A stretch of 64,000 nt of DNA from Methylopila turkensis (GCF_027922325.1 NZ_BSFL01000003.1:992001-1056000), one strand, 5' to 3'; positions 40,784-50,238 are shown, counted from the stretch's first letter. Numbers and translations are program-made. Notes: a model not told the origin generated them from the letters alone.

Positions 40784-41884
40784 TCAGCCGATGCGCACCG
40801 ACTGCACGCCCATCATGCGGACATGCCCCGCCTGCTGGGGATATCCGCGGTGGGAGGCGTGCTGGCAGGAAATGATGACGTCGCCCTTCAGCCCTCGGAA
40901 CGCCGTGGCGCCTTCGGAGGGCGTGTAGATCACGTCGGTCTCCTTGAACGGAGCCATGCCGTGGGCGCGCCGGTTGTGCTTCAGAAGCGGCAGGTTCTTG
41001 TGCGAGCCGAGCGCCACGCAATAAGGCCCATCCTCGATCTCGACGTCGGTGAGATAGAGGAAGATCTTGGCCTTGGGCGTGTAGGCGTCGACGTGGAATC
41101 CGCGCGTGTCGGTGACGCCGTTGTTGTAATAGATGTTGAGGTTCTCGAACTCGACCGTCTCGAACGAGCCCTTGAGCACGTCGAACACGAGCGGGCTGCG
41201 CACGGCGTCGGACAGCGCCTTGCCGACGTCGGGCATCATGAAGTCGATGTTGAAGATGTCGACCAGACCGCGGTCGAGCCCGGTGCGCTGGCTGATCAGC
41301 GTCTTCGGGTAGTCCGCCTTGGCGCGGTAGCCCTTCACCGCGGTGCCCTGTCCGTCGATCGAATAGAGCTCGCGGTCGATGAACTCCATCCGCGCGATGT
41401 CGGCGGCGTTGCTCTGCAGCAGGTCGAGCAGCGCGGTGGATATCGACGCCACGTGATCGTGGCCGATCGCCGACTTCAGCACGATCGCGCCATGCTCGCG
41501 GAAGGCGTCGATGGCGGCCTGCCGGACAGCCGGGTCGGAGGCGGCAGAGGCGTAGTCGAAGGCGATGGCGTCCGGCACGCTACGGCGGCTCATCGCCTCC
41601 AGCGTCAGCCGGTCGTAGTCTTCCTTCATCTTAGTGTTGATCGTGGCGTAGGACGAGAATTTGCTGACGAACAGCGCGACCTGATGCTCGAACGCGTCGA
41701 GGTCGGCCGCGGAGAGCGCGCCGTCCTGCGCCTTGGCGCGCAGTTCGTCGATCCGGGCGTAGAGCTGGCCGACGACGGCGTTGTAGGCGCGTGGGCGCGC
41801 GGCGGCAGGCTTTTCGACGGGCGCGGCCGGCGGCTCCGCAGCCGGAGCGTTCGAACCCCCGAAATACTGTCGAACGTTCAGCAT
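40784..41884 (-). CDS. Phytanoyl-CoA dioxygenase-like Fe(II)/2-oxoglutarate enzyme
   Basis: 366 residues from ATG 41884 (GAGGG site). Residues up to about 110 form a Pro/Ala-rich and coiled-coil region. The double-stranded beta-helix follows with the metal facial triad: HVD in RGFHVDAYTPKAKIFLYLTD and a distal His in CQHASHRGYP. The segment EDGPYCVALGSHK is typical of PhyH proteins. The substrate is unknown; a glycan, lipid or peptide is possible. A good -10 (TATAAT, minus strand, 41939-41934) lies about 50 bases upstream. Confidence 0.8.
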   Translation of the reverse strand: MLNVRQYFGGSNAPAAEPPAAPVEKPAAARPRAYNAVVGQLYARIDELRAKAQDGALSAADLDAFEHQVALFVSKFSSYATINTKMKEDYDRLTLEAMSRRSVPDAIAFDYASAASDPAVRQAAIDAFREHGAIVLKSAIGHDHVASISTALLDLLQSNAADIARMEFIDRELYSIDGQGTAVKGYRAKADYPKTLISQRTGLDRGLVDIFNIDFMMPDVGKALSDAVRSPLVFDVLKGSFETVEFENLNIYYNNGVTDTRGFHVDAYTPKAKIFLYLTDVEIEDGPYCVALGSHKNLPLLKHNRRAHGMAPFKETDVIYTPSEGATAFRGLKGDVIISCQHASHRGYPQQAGHVRMMGVQSVRIG

Positions 41885-42013
41885 CTGAACCCTCTTGCCT
41901 TCGAATTTACGTCGTAACGACACAATGCAGACGATTATAAACGAGACGACAACTTAACCCTAGGACGCTACCGCGGCCCCCAAGCGCCGTCAACGCTGTG
42001 CGCGGCGACCGCC

Positions 42014-43192
42014 TCACCACGCCGCGGCCAGCACGCGGCGGCGGATCAGCCGCCGCGGGTCGCGCGTCAGCAGCGGCCGCAGGTCGCGCGCGAGCGAACG
42101 GGCGCGGCGCGCCATCTCCTCGTCGGCGAGGCAGGCGCGCACCAGATCGCGGAAGGCGGCGACGTCGATCTCCCGGTGGAGCGCGACGCGCAGCACGCCA
42201 GCCTCCTCGGCGCGGCGCGCGTGGTAGAGCTGCTCCATGTGCTGGGGCACGGCCACCTGCGGCAGGCCGCAGGCGAGGCCGAGGCACAGGATTCCATGCT
42301 GGCCGGCGTGCAGGATCAGCCGCGACCGGCGCGCGATCAGGTCGACCGGAACAGGCGCCCGCTCGACGATGACGCCGCGGGCGGCGAGCCGGGCGGCGAG
42401 GTCCTCGGCAATGTTGGGCATGAACAGCCGGGTCGGCGCGCCGAGATCCTCGAGCGCCTCCATCAGAGCCGGGTTGGCGCGCTCGGTGGTCGAGAAATAA
42501 ACGAAGACCTCCTCGCCCGCGCCGTCGGAGATCCCGCCCGGCACGTCGGCGACCGGCGGCAGCAGGTCGCCCTCGCGGTGGGCGACATAGGGGTCGAGCA
42601 TCGGCAGCGTGCGCACGAGCTGGTCGTCGCAGTCGTAAATCGCCGGCAGCCGGTCGAACTCCGGCACGCCGAGCGGCGTCGCGGCGGCGTTGACCGCCGC
42701 GAGCATCTCGGCCTCGTCGTAGATGCGCTTCGGATGCGAGCCCAGCAGCACCGGGAACTCGGCCATCGCTGCCGGCGGGCAGCTGTAGCCGGTGCCGACG
42801 CCGCAGGCCGGCACGCCGAGCCCCCGCGCCGCGAGCAGCGCGCAGGGCGCGAAGTCGCCGATCACCAGCGAGATCTCCCGCACGCGGATGACCTCCTGCC
42901 ACCAGGCGATCTGCCGGGCGAGGAAGGCCTGGTCGCGGAAGCCGATGTCGCCGAGATACTCGCCCCAGGTGGCGCAGCCGACTCCGCTCGAACGCCGCGG
43001 CTCGTCGCGCAGCCAGAGATAGGCGGCGGGGAAGACCTGTTCGCACAAGGCCTCGATCTCGCCGGCATGGTCCATCCGGCAGAGCGCGGCGTCGAACTCG
43101 AAGCGGTCGCTGAGGGCTTCGGCGACCGTCTTCAGCGTCACGAGATGGCCGCGCCCGCCGCCGCCTTCCCAGGCGAGCAGCGCCCGCCTCAT
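42014..43192 (-). CDS. GT1-like glycosyltransferase
   Basis: 392 residues. The N-terminus (ALLAWEGGGGRGHLVTLKTVAEAL) has the glycine-rich acceptor-domain loop of GT-B enzymes. The C-terminal donor-binding region reads LILHAGQHGILCLGLACGLPQVAVPQHMEQLYHARR, the shape of the UGT/MGT family. It would transfer a sugar from a nucleotide donor to a small or lipid acceptor. It starts 7 bases after the outer-membrane protein gene, so they are cotranscribed. Confidence 0.82.
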   Translation of the reverse strand: MRRALLAWEGGGGRGHLVTLKTVAEALSDRFEFDAALCRMDHAGEIEALCEQVFPAAYLWLRDEPRRSSGVGCATWGEYLGDIGFRDQAFLARQIAWWQEVIRVREISLVIGDFAPCALLAARGLGVPACGVGTGYSCPPAAMAEFPVLLGSHPKRIYDEAEMLAAVNAAATPLGVPEFDRLPAIYDCDDQLVRTLPMLDPYVAHREGDLLPPVADVPGGISDGAGEEVFVYFSTTERANPALMEALEDLGAPTRLFMPNIAEDLAARLAARGVIVERAPVPVDLIARRSRLILHAGQHGILCLGLACGLPQVAVPQHMEQLYHARRAEEAGVLRVALHREIDVAAFRDLVRACLADEEMARRARSLARDLRPLLTRDPRRLIRRRVLAAAW

Positions 43193-43199
43193 GCCGGAC

Positions 43200-44117
43200 T
43201 CAGGTTTCCGGGCCGCAGGGGCACGGGCCGCCGCAGCCGCAGGGCAGCTCCGGGTCGGTCGGCGGTGTCGGCGCGGCGCCCAGCGAGCGGCGCTTCGTGC
43301 GGGTGGAGAACAGATCGTCCTTCAGCCAGTTCGGCGGATCGCTCTCGCGGTGGCGGGCGATCAGCGGCTTGTCCTCGCCGCCGAAATAGACCTTCAGGCC
43401 GCCCCAGACCGCCTTGTAGTCGTCCTCGCCGAGGCGGCCCTCGACGAAGGCCGAGACCGGCACGGCGCCGAACGGCAGCCGGGCCTCGGTCCCGAACGCC
43501 GCCGCGTGCTTGCGGCCGGTGTAGCGGTGGCCGACCGAGACCTTCCAGTCGTCGGTGACGTAATAGCTGAGGTCGGCGTAGTCGAAGAACGAGCCGCCCT
43601 TGGACGCGCGCTCGATCCGGCGCGCGCCGACCCGGTCGGAGCCGCCGCCGAGACGCTCGTAGCCGAGCACGGCCGAGAGCGTGAAGCGGTCGAAATAGAG
43701 CTCGCCCTCGGCGCCGATCTTGACGTTCCAGCTGTTGACGCGGTCGTCGAAGCCGACGCCGGAGCCATAGAGGCCGAACAGGAAGCGGTCGGGATCGCGG
43801 GTGAACAGATGGCCCGCGCCGCCGCCGACGAAGTCGCCGTCCTTGACCGCCGCGAGGCCGTCGATCTGGGCTCCGAAGCGATCGCCGAGCGGGACCGTCA
43901 GCGAGCCGAGCGCGCCGCCGGAGAACCCGTCGCGGCCGAATCGGCCGTCGGCCCAGCCGCCGAACCCTTCGAGCTTGCCGTTGATCGCGTCGACAGCGGG
44001 CTTCGCCCCGGCCTCGACCGCGAAATCCGCCGCCCAGGCCGCGCCCGGGCAGACGGCGAACCACATCGCGGCGCTCGACAGCAGCGCCGCCTTCATGCTC
44101 ATCCGCATCTTCCTCAT
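43200..44117 (-). CDS. Outer-membrane beta-barrel protein with Cys-rich tail
   Basis: 305 residues. A signal peptide (ALLSSAAMWFAVCPGAAWAA) is followed by alternating amphipathic strands (FGGWADGRFGRD, GSLTVPLGDRFGAQIDGLAAV, KVSVGHRYTGRKH, FVEGRLGEDDYKAVWGGLKVYF), as in small beta-barrels. The C-terminus ends PELPCGCGGPCPCGPET, with four Cys in 12 residues, which is unusual for this class. The start is uncertain among ATGs at 44117, 44108, 44102 and 44096; the one at 44102 has the best-spaced AGGA. No named family recognised. Confidence 0.72.
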   Translation of the reverse strand: MRKMRMSMKAALLSSAAMWFAVCPGAAWAADFAVEAGAKPAVDAINGKLEGFGGWADGRFGRDGFSGGALGSLTVPLGDRFGAQIDGLAAVKDGDFVGGGAGHLFTRDPDRFLFGLYGSGVGFDDRVNSWNVKIGAEGELYFDRFTLSAVLGYERLGGGSDRVGARRIERASKGGSFFDYADLSYYVTDDWKVSVGHRYTGRKHAAAFGTEARLPFGAVPVSAFVEGRLGEDDYKAVWGGLKVYFGGEDKPLIARHRESDPPNWLKDDLFSTRTKRRSLGAAPTPPTDPELPCGCGGPCPCGPET

Positions 44118-44493
44118 CCCCGTTTGGCCCCTTGAAGGCCCGCATCCGGTCCAGACCGCGCCGCGCCGGTTTGGACCGGCGTCCCCCGGCGCAGGGGACC
44201 GGATTCATATGATCGATCGACAACTCGATCTGTCGCCGCCGATTCGATCCGACCATACCAATAAACTGCCAAAATAACGATCGCCGGGCCGGTTCGCCTC
44301 CGCGCGGGCCCGGAGCGTGGCGCTGCGGTCACGGTCGAGAGCGGCACCGACGCCGGAAATATCGCAGAACGCACGGTCGCAGGGGACGGTCGGCACATTT
44401 TGCCGGTCGATTAACGGGTCGTTAACCACGCGCCGCTCAACTGGTCGGAGCAACGCTTCGTTAACTTAACCTCCGTCACCGGGCGCTCCTCAC
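44118..44493. other. Divergent intergenic region between the outer-membrane protein and minC
   Basis: 376 bases without a gene. It holds GANTC (CcrM) sites at 44202-44206 and 44241-44245, an AT-richer patch near 44250-44280, the CtrA box at 44411-44425 and tandem TTAAC half-sites at 44461-44470. Confidence 0.6.
44411..44425. promoter_or_regulatory. CtrA box (TTAA-N7-TTAA) upstream of minCDE
   Basis: TTAA at 44411-44414 and TTAAC at 44422-44426 are seven bases apart, a perfect CtrA site 68 bases before the minC start. Further TTAAC half-sites lie 24 bases before the start. CtrA control of minCDE is known in Sinorhizobium meliloti. Confidence 0.68.
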
Positions 44494-45210
44494 GTGTCGC
44501 AAGCCGCTCTGCAGATCGTTCCCAAGACCGCCTCCCAGACCAAGCGTCGCCCGATCCGCTTCCGCGGACGGTCGTTCATGGCGCTGGTGCTGGCGCCCGA
44601 ACCGCCGGCGGACGAATGGCTGGCGGAGCTCGACCAGCTCACCGCCCGCTCGCCCGGCTTCTTCGGCGGCCGGCCGGTGGTGCTCGACCTGTCCGCCATG
44701 CGCCCAACGCCGCGGGCGATGGCCGCCCTGCTCGCCGAGCTCGAGGCCCGCAAGGTGCGCGTGATCGGCGTCGAGGGCGTCGCGCCGACCCATTTCGAGG
44801 GCGCCCACGCCCATCTCGCCATGCCGATCGGCGGCCGCGCCGCAGGCGACCTTTCGGCGCCGGAGGCCCCGGCGCGCAAGGCCACATCGCTGGTGATCGA
44901 CCAGCCGGTGCGGTCGGGCCAGACCATCTCGTTCCCGGACGGCGACGTCACGATCTGCGGCTCTGTCGCCTCAGGCGCGGAGGTCGTCGCGGCCGGCTCC
45001 ATCCACGTCTACGGCGCGCTGCGCGGTCGGGCGATCGCGGGCTCCGCCGGCGACGCCAAGGCGCGCATCTTCTGCCGCAAGCTCGACGCCGAGCTGCTCG
45101 CGATCGACGGCGTCTACATGACCACCGACGAGCTCGACCCGGCGCTCAAGGGCAAGCCCGCTCTCGCCCGCCTCGACGGCGAAACCCTACGCGTCGCGGC
45201 GCTCGACTGA
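44494..45210 (+). CDS. minC: Septum-site determining protein MinC
   Basis: 238 residues starting with GTG 44494. MinC inhibits FtsZ polymerisation at the cell poles when bound to MinD. The N-terminal domain (RFRGRSFMALVLAPEPP) joins a C-terminal beta-helix (VRSGQTISFPDGDVTICGSVASGAEVVAAGSIHVYGALRGRAIAG-type repeats) that binds MinD. It is first in the minCDE operon, 37 bases before minD. Confidence 0.94.
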   Translation: MSQAALQIVPKTASQTKRRPIRFRGRSFMALVLAPEPPADEWLAELDQLTARSPGFFGGRPVVLDLSAMRPTPRAMAALLAELEARKVRVIGVEGVAPTHFEGAHAHLAMPIGGRAAGDLSAPEAPARKATSLVIDQPVRSGQTISFPDGDVTICGSVASGAEVVAAGSIHVYGALRGRAIAGSAGDAKARIFCRKLDAELLAIDGVYMTTDELDPALKGKPALARLDGETLRVAALD

Positions 45211-45247
45211 CGACCCGCGCGATCATCCGTTCCAAGGAGACACACAC

Positions 45248-46063
45248 ATGGCAGAGGTTCTGGTCGTCACGTCGGGCAAGGGAGGCGTCGGCAAGACCAC
45301 GTCGACCGCCGCTCTCGGCGCGGCCCTGGCCCAGACCGGGCAGAGCGTCGTCGTCATCGACTTCGACGTCGGCCTGCGCAACCTCGACCTCGTGATGGGG
45401 GCCGAGCGGCGCGTGGTTTACGACCTGATCAACGTGGTGCAGGGCGACGCGAACCTGAACCAGGCGCTGATCAAGGACAAGCGGGTGGAGAGCCTCTACC
45501 TGCTGCCGGCGAGCCAGACGCGCGACAAGGACGCCCTCACCGCCGAGGGCGTCGAGCGGGTGATCAACCAGCTCAAGGAGCGCTTCGACTGGATCATCTG
45601 CGACAGCCCGGCGGGCATCGAGCGCGGCGCCTATTTCGCCATGCGCCACGCCGACCTCGCGGTGATCGTCACCAACCCGGAAGTCTCCTCGGTGCGGGAC
45701 TCGGACCGCATCATCGGCCTGCTCGACTCGAAGACCGAGAAGGCCGAGCGCGGCGAGCACATCGAGAAGCTGCTGCTGCTCACCCGCTACGACCCGATCC
45801 GGGCCGAGCGCGGCGACATGCTGAAGGTCGACGACGTGCTCGAGATCCTCTCGATCCCGCTGCTCGGCATCATCCCCGAGAGCCCCGAAGTGCTGAAGGC
45901 CTCGAACCTTGGCTCGCCGGTCACGCTCGCGAACCCGATCTCCGCCCCGTCGCGCGCCTATCTCGACGCGGCGCGACGTCTGCGCGGCGAGACCATCGAG
46001 ATGACGGTGCCGAGCGAGAAGAAGCGCTTCTTCGGCAATCTGTTCGGTCGGAGGGCGGCATGA
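45248..46063 (+). CDS. minD: Septum-site determining ATPase MinD
   Basis: 271 residues. The deviant Walker A is SGKGGVGKTTSTAALG, the Walker B is VVVIDFDVGLRNLDLVMG, and the C-terminal amphipathic membrane-targeting helix is at the end (EKKRFFGNLFGRRAA). AAGGAG precedes the ATG. Its stop overlaps minE by 4 bases. Confidence 0.97.
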   Translation: MAEVLVVTSGKGGVGKTTSTAALGAALAQTGQSVVVIDFDVGLRNLDLVMGAERRVVYDLINVVQGDANLNQALIKDKRVESLYLLPASQTRDKDALTAEGVERVINQLKERFDWIICDSPAGIERGAYFAMRHADLAVIVTNPEVSSVRDSDRIIGLLDSKTEKAERGEHIEKLLLLTRYDPIRAERGDMLKVDDVLEILSIPLLGIIPESPEVLKASNLGSPVTLANPISAPSRAYLDAARRLRGETIEMTVPSEKKRFFGNLFGRRAA

Positions 46064-46329
46064 GCGTTTTGCGGTTCTTCTCCCGGCGCTCGTCGGCGCC
46101 GGCGGCGAGGGAGCGCCTGCAGCTCCTGCTCGCCCACGAGCGCGCCGTGTTCGGCCGCACCGACCTCGTCGCCCAGCTCAAGGACGAGATTCTCGCGGTG
46201 ATCGCCAAGCACATCGCGATCGACCCGGAAAAGGTGCGCATCACCACCGACACCAAGGACACGTTGGCGACCTTGGAGGTCGACATCGAGATCCGCACCC
46301 CGAACGGCGGGCTCAAGCTCGCGGGGTGA
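46060..46329 (+). CDS. minE: Cell-division topological specificity factor MinE
   Basis: 89 residues with the N-terminal MinD-interacting segment (VLRFFSRRSSAPAARERLQLLLAHER) and the dimerisation domain (LKDEILAVIAKHIAIDPEKVRI). It releases MinD from the membrane and drives the pole-to-pole oscillation. ATGA overlap with minD; a hairpin terminator follows. Confidence 0.96.
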   Translation: MSVLRFFSRRSSAPAARERLQLLLAHERAVFGRTDLVAQLKDEILAVIAKHIAIDPEKVRITTDTKDTLATLEVDIEIRTPNGGLKLAG

Positions 46330-46360
46330 GTCCGGCCGGACGCAGCGACGTCACTGCTAA

Positions 46361-46389
46361 AAGGCGCCGGTCCCCGTGGCCGGCGCCTT
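46361..46389. terminator. Hairpin terminator between minE and the EAL gene
   Basis: AAGGCGCCGG (46361-46370) and CCGGCGCCTT (46380-46389) form a 10-bp stem with a 9-base loop. An A-run precedes it on the plus strand, giving a T-run on the minus strand. It lies between convergent genes and probably serves both. Confidence 0.7.
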
Positions 46390-46410
46390 CCGCGTGTCAG
46401 GCCGCCTGCG

Positions 46411-48273
46411 TCAGCTCTTGCGCGTCCTGCGCGGGCGCCGCCCGAGGCGTCCCGCGTCCACGCCCCCCTGCGCGAAGCGGGTCAGCAGATCGGTGGTGAC
46501 CGCGGCGGAGGCCGGCCGGGCGTAATGGTAACCCTGCCCCAGAACGCAGCCCATCGAGCGCAGGCGGTCGGCCTGCTCCGCCGTCTCGATGCCCTCAGCG
46601 ACGATCCGGATGTTCATCTTGGCCGCGATGTCGATGATGGCTCCCACGATGGCGCTGCCGGGGCCGTCGCGCGTGATGCCATCGACGAACGATTTGTCGA
46701 TCTTGATGATGTCGACCGGGAAATCCATCAGATGGGTCAGTGACGCGAAGCCGGTGCCGAAATCGTCCAGCGCCACCAGCAGACCCCGCGCGCGGAGCTT
46801 CTCCACGGCTCGAGCCACCATCTTGTCCGCGCCGCCCATGAAGACGGACTCGTTGACCTCGAGGATCACGTGCCGGAGCGGCACGCCTTCGAACTCGAAG
46901 GCGTCGAGGATGCGCTGCTCGAGATCGCCCTTCTGGAAGTCGCCCGTCGTCACGTTGACGCCGACATGCTGGAACGGGATGCCGGCGTCGAGCCAGCTCC
47001 GCACGTCGCGCGCGACTTCCGACAGCATTCGCCCGGTCAGCCCGTAAGCCAGCCGGGAGTCGCTCATCGCCGCCGCGAACACGTTCGCGTCGACGATCAC
47101 GCCCTCGCGCGACTTCATTCGCGCAAGCGCCTCGAGGCCTACGATCTGGGCGGTGTCGAGCCTCACGATCGGCTGGTAGTTGGCGAGAATGCGCCGCTCA
47201 CCGAGCGCCGCATCGACGTCTGCGATGGTCCGGAGGCGCCGGGTGATCGCTGTCCGAAGACCCTGCTCGAACGGGACGAAGCCCCCTCGGTTCGTCTCCT
47301 TGGCGTGGTAGAGCGCGAAGTCGGCGTTCTGGCGCAGCGTTTCGGCGTCGCGCCCATCCTCGCCGGCGACGACGCCGCCGATAGTGACGTAGGTCCCGAG
47401 CCGGTGCTCGCCGCACGCGATGGGCGCCCGCACGGCCTCGATGATCCGCTCGGCGCACGCCCGCAGCCCGGCGTCGTCGCCGGCTCCGTCAATCAGCACC
47501 GCGAATTCGTCGCCGCTCAAGCGGCACGCGCGACCGGGGCGGGCCGCCTCCTCGATCCGCTTCGCGACGCCGCGGATCAGGGCGTCGCCGGTACCGTGCC
47601 CCATGGTGTCGTTGACGGACTTGAGATGGTCGATGTCGATCAGCAGCAGGCCGAAGGCCGCCTGCCCCGGCGCCAGCCGCTGGCCGATCATCGCGTCGAA
47701 ACCCGCTCGGTTCGGCAGGCCGGTCAGGACGTCGTTGCAGGCGAGGAAGAGGTTGCGGGCGCGATCGTCCTCGTTCTTCAGCGCGATGGCGCAGAGATGC
47801 GCGCACATACGCACGATCTCGCGCTCGAGTTCGTTCGGAGACCGGTTGGCGCGGTAATAGAACGCGAAGGTCCCCCGCACTCTGCCGTCTGCGGCGAAGA
47901 TTGGGCTCGACCAGCACGCCAGGAGGCCGAGCGGCAGCACGAGCGACTTGTAGTCGGCCCACAAGGGATCGGACGCGATGTCCTGGACTTCGACGGCCTC
48001 ACCGCGGAAGGCGGCCGTTCCGCAGGAACCTTTCCGGGGGCCGATGGCCACTCCGTCGAACGCGCGGGAGACGTCGGACGGGAGACTGGGGCTTGCAAGC
48101 GTCCGCAGGAGTCCGTTCTCGACCGCGAGGATCGTGCACACGACATCCGGCGCAAGTCGTTCGACGCGCAGGCACAGCAGGTCCGCCACATCCTTCAGCG
48201 GCGTCCCGGACGCGATCGCCTCCAGCGCCTCAAGCTGAAGAGGCTGGATCAGTAAGGAATTCGCTGGGCTCAT
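46411..48273 (-). CDS. GAF-GGDEF-EAL cyclic-di-GMP protein
   Basis: 620 residues without membrane segments. A GAF sensor (about 15-165, with GPRKGSCGTAAFRGEAVEVQDIA) is followed by a GGDEF domain whose signature reads RLSGDEFAVLID. An EAL domain follows with EALARM, NVNESVFMG-type residues (ILEVNESVF) and DDFGTGFASLTHLMDFPVDIIKID. The EAL catalytic residues look complete, so phosphodiesterase activity is likely. The SGDEF variant can be active or regulatory. It is convergent with minE. Confidence 0.92.
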   Translation of the reverse strand: MSPANSLLIQPLQLEALEAIASGTPLKDVADLLCLRVERLAPDVVCTILAVENGLLRTLASPSLPSDVSRAFDGVAIGPRKGSCGTAAFRGEAVEVQDIASDPLWADYKSLVLPLGLLACWSSPIFAADGRVRGTFAFYYRANRSPNELEREIVRMCAHLCAIALKNEDDRARNLFLACNDVLTGLPNRAGFDAMIGQRLAPGQAAFGLLLIDIDHLKSVNDTMGHGTGDALIRGVAKRIEEAARPGRACRLSGDEFAVLIDGAGDDAGLRACAERIIEAVRAPIACGEHRLGTYVTIGGVVAGEDGRDAETLRQNADFALYHAKETNRGGFVPFEQGLRTAITRRLRTIADVDAALGERRILANYQPIVRLDTAQIVGLEALARMKSREGVIVDANVFAAAMSDSRLAYGLTGRMLSEVARDVRSWLDAGIPFQHVGVNVTTGDFQKGDLEQRILDAFEFEGVPLRHVILEVNESVFMGGADKMVARAVEKLRARGLLVALDDFGTGFASLTHLMDFPVDIIKIDKSFVDGITRDGPGSAIVGAIIDIAAKMNIRIVAEGIETAEQADRLRSMGCVLGQGYHYARPASAAVTTDLLTRFAQGGVDAGRLGRRPRRTRKS

Positions 48274-48425
48274 CGATGAACTCGGTTCACCCCAGAAGCA
48301 TCGCCGCGAAAGCTAAAGGCTTTCAATCCTTACTAAGCCGGATTTCACGCTATTGGGCCTGAACATCGTCTAGGTGAGCGATATCATCGCCATCGACCGG
48401 CCGGGCGGAGGTCGGCAGTCGGCGT

Positions 48426-49136
48426 TCAGCGCCGCCGGCGATAGCTTTCCCACCCCCGCGCCCGCAGCGCGCAGGCGGGGCAGGTTCCGCAGCCATAGCC
48501 CCACGAATGGCGCTCGCCGCGGTCCCCGAGGTAGCAGGTGTGGCTCTCCTCGACGATCAGCGCCACCAGCGCCTCGCCGCCGAGCTCTTCGGCCAGCGCC
48601 CAGGTCGCGGCCTTGTCGCGCCACATCAGCGGCGTCTCCAGCACGAAACGGCTTTCCATCCCAATGTTGAGCGCGACCTGCAGCGCCTTGATGGCGTCGT
48701 CGCGGCAGTCGGGATATCCGGAGAAATCGGTCTCGCACATTCCGCCCACGATGCGGCGCAGGCCGCGCCGGTAGGCGAGCGCCGCCGCGAAGGTGAGGAA
48801 AGCGATGTTGCGGCCGGGCACGAAGGTGTTGGGCAGCCCGCCCTCCTCCATCGTGATCGCGACGTCGCGGGTGAGCGCGGTTTCCGACAAGCGCCCAAGC
48901 GCTGAGAGATCGACGGTGTGGTCCTCGCCCAGCCGCGCCGCCCAGTCCGGATTCAGCCGCGCCATGCCCTCCCGCAGCGCGGCCCGGCGGCCGAGTTCGA
49001 CGGCGTGGCGCTGGCCATAGGCGAAGCCAAGCGTCTCGACGCGTTCGTAGCGGTCGAGCGCGAAGGCGAGGCAGGTCGCAGAGTCCTGGCCGCCCGAGAA
49101 CAGGACCAGCGCGCCCTCCGAGGAGGCCGCGCTCAT
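48426..49136 (-). CDS. queC: 7-cyano-7-deazaguanine (preQ0) synthase QueC
   Basis: 236 residues. The ATP-pyrophosphatase P-loop is [15 protein letters not shown], and the C-terminal zinc cysteines lie in [17 protein letters not shown]. It converts CDG to preQ0 in queuosine synthesis. Its start overlaps the queD stop (ATGA), placing it last in queE-queD-queC. Confidence 0.95.
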   Translation of the reverse strand: MSAASSEGALVLFSGGQDSATCLAFALDRYERVETLGFAYGQRHAVELGRRAALREGMARLNPDWAARLGEDHTVDLSALGRLSETALTRDVAITMEEGGLPNTFVPGRNIAFLTFAAALAYRRGLRRIVGGMCETDFSGYPDCRDDAIKALQVALNIGMESRFVLETPLMWRDKAATWALAEELGGEALVALIVEESHTCYLGDRGERHSWGYGCGTCPACALRARGWESYRRRR

Positions 49137-49489
49137 GCGCCCGAAAACTCCGCCCAGCAGTGCGGGGTCTCGAACACCTTGACGGTCTCGAGTTGCGGCA
49201 GCGCCGGACGCGTGCGCTCCCAGATCCAGACGGCGATGTTCTCGGCCGTCGGGTTCTCGAGCCCCTCGACGTCGTTCAGGCAGAAATGGTCGAGCCGCTT
49301 CAGCAGCGGGTCGAACGCCGCCTCCACGTCGAAAAAGTCGACCACGAAGCCGGTCGCGGGATCGACCGGCCCCTCAAGCGTCAGCTCGACGCGGTAGGAA
49401 TGGCCGTGCATGCGGTGGCAGCGGTGCGTGGGCGGCACGTTCGGCAGCCGGTGCGCCGCCTCGAAATGGAACGCCTGCGTGATCTTCAC
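49133..49489 (-). CDS. queD: 6-carboxytetrahydropterin synthase QueD
   Basis: 118 residues from GTG 49489, which overlaps the queE stop as GTGA. The usual longer frame adds 20 shadow residues. The zinc ligands and catalytic residues lie in [44 protein letters not shown] and [14 protein letters not shown] are typical of QueD. It makes the pterin substrate of QueE. Confidence 0.94.
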   Translation of the reverse strand: MKITQAFHFEAAHRLPNVPPTHRCHRMHGHSYRVELTLEGPVDPATGFVVDFFDVEAAFDPLLKRLDHFCLNDVEGLENPTAENIAVWIWERTRPALPQLETVKVFETPHCWAEFSGA

Positions 49490-50118
49490 GGGATGCCGAT
49501 CGCCTTGTGGGTCTGGACGCTGAGCCGCCAGCGCGGATGCGCCAGGCAATAGGCGACGGTGGCGGCGGTGTTCGCCGCGCGGTCCGGTCCGTCCATCGGT
49601 TGCAGGAAGAAATGGCGGAAGGCGAGCGCTTCGAGCGTCGCCGGATCGAGCCCAGGCTGCGGAAAGACCAGCTTGAGCTCGTCGCCTGCGGTGAGCGCGA
49701 GATCGGTTCCGGCCTTCGGGCTGACGCAGAGCCAGTCGACGCCCTCGGGCGCGTGCTGCGTGCCGTTGGTCTCGACCGCGCTCTCGAACCCGCGCTCCCG
49801 GACGGCCGCGAGCAGCGCGTGGTCGAGCTGCAGCAGGGGCTCGCCGCCGGTGAAAACCACGAAGCGGCGCTCAGGCGCCGGACCCCAGCAGTCAGCGATG
49901 GCGTCGGCGAGCGCCCCGGCTTCGGCGAAGCGGCCGCCGCCCTCGCCGTCGAGCCCGATAAAATCTGTGTCGCAGAAGCGGCAGACGGCCGTCGCGCGGT
50001 CCTGCTCGCGGCCGGACCAGAGATTGCAGCCCGCGAAACGGCAGAACACCGCCGCGCGGCCCGCCTGCGCGCCCTCGCCCTGCAGCGTCTTGAAGACTTC
50101 CTTGACCGCGTACGCCAT
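49486..50118 (-). CDS. queE: 7-carboxy-7-deazaguanine synthase QueE (radical SAM)
   Basis: 210 residues. The cluster-binding cysteines follow the QueE spacing (CRFAGCNLW, then CRFCDTDF), with the first at about residue 26. The SAM-binding GGEP lies in VVFTGGEPLLQLD. FKTLQGEGAQAGRAAVF is the family N-terminus. It is the first gene of the que operon. Confidence 0.94.
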   Translation of the reverse strand: MAYAVKEVFKTLQGEGAQAGRAAVFCRFAGCNLWSGREQDRATAVCRFCDTDFIGLDGEGGGRFAEAGALADAIADCWGPAPERRFVVFTGGEPLLQLDHALLAAVRERGFESAVETNGTQHAPEGVDWLCVSPKAGTDLALTAGDELKLVFPQPGLDPATLEALAFRHFFLQPMDGPDRAANTAATVAYCLAHPRWRLSVQTHKAIGIP

Positions 50119-50238
50119 GCCGTTCCGGATGCCGGAAAGCCCCGGCCCGCGCCGCGCGGGCCCACGAGGGCTGAAGCGGGCGCGATACGCCAGTTCCCGC
50201 CCCGGCTCAAGTGCGGGGCGCGGTCGCTCCGGCCGTCG

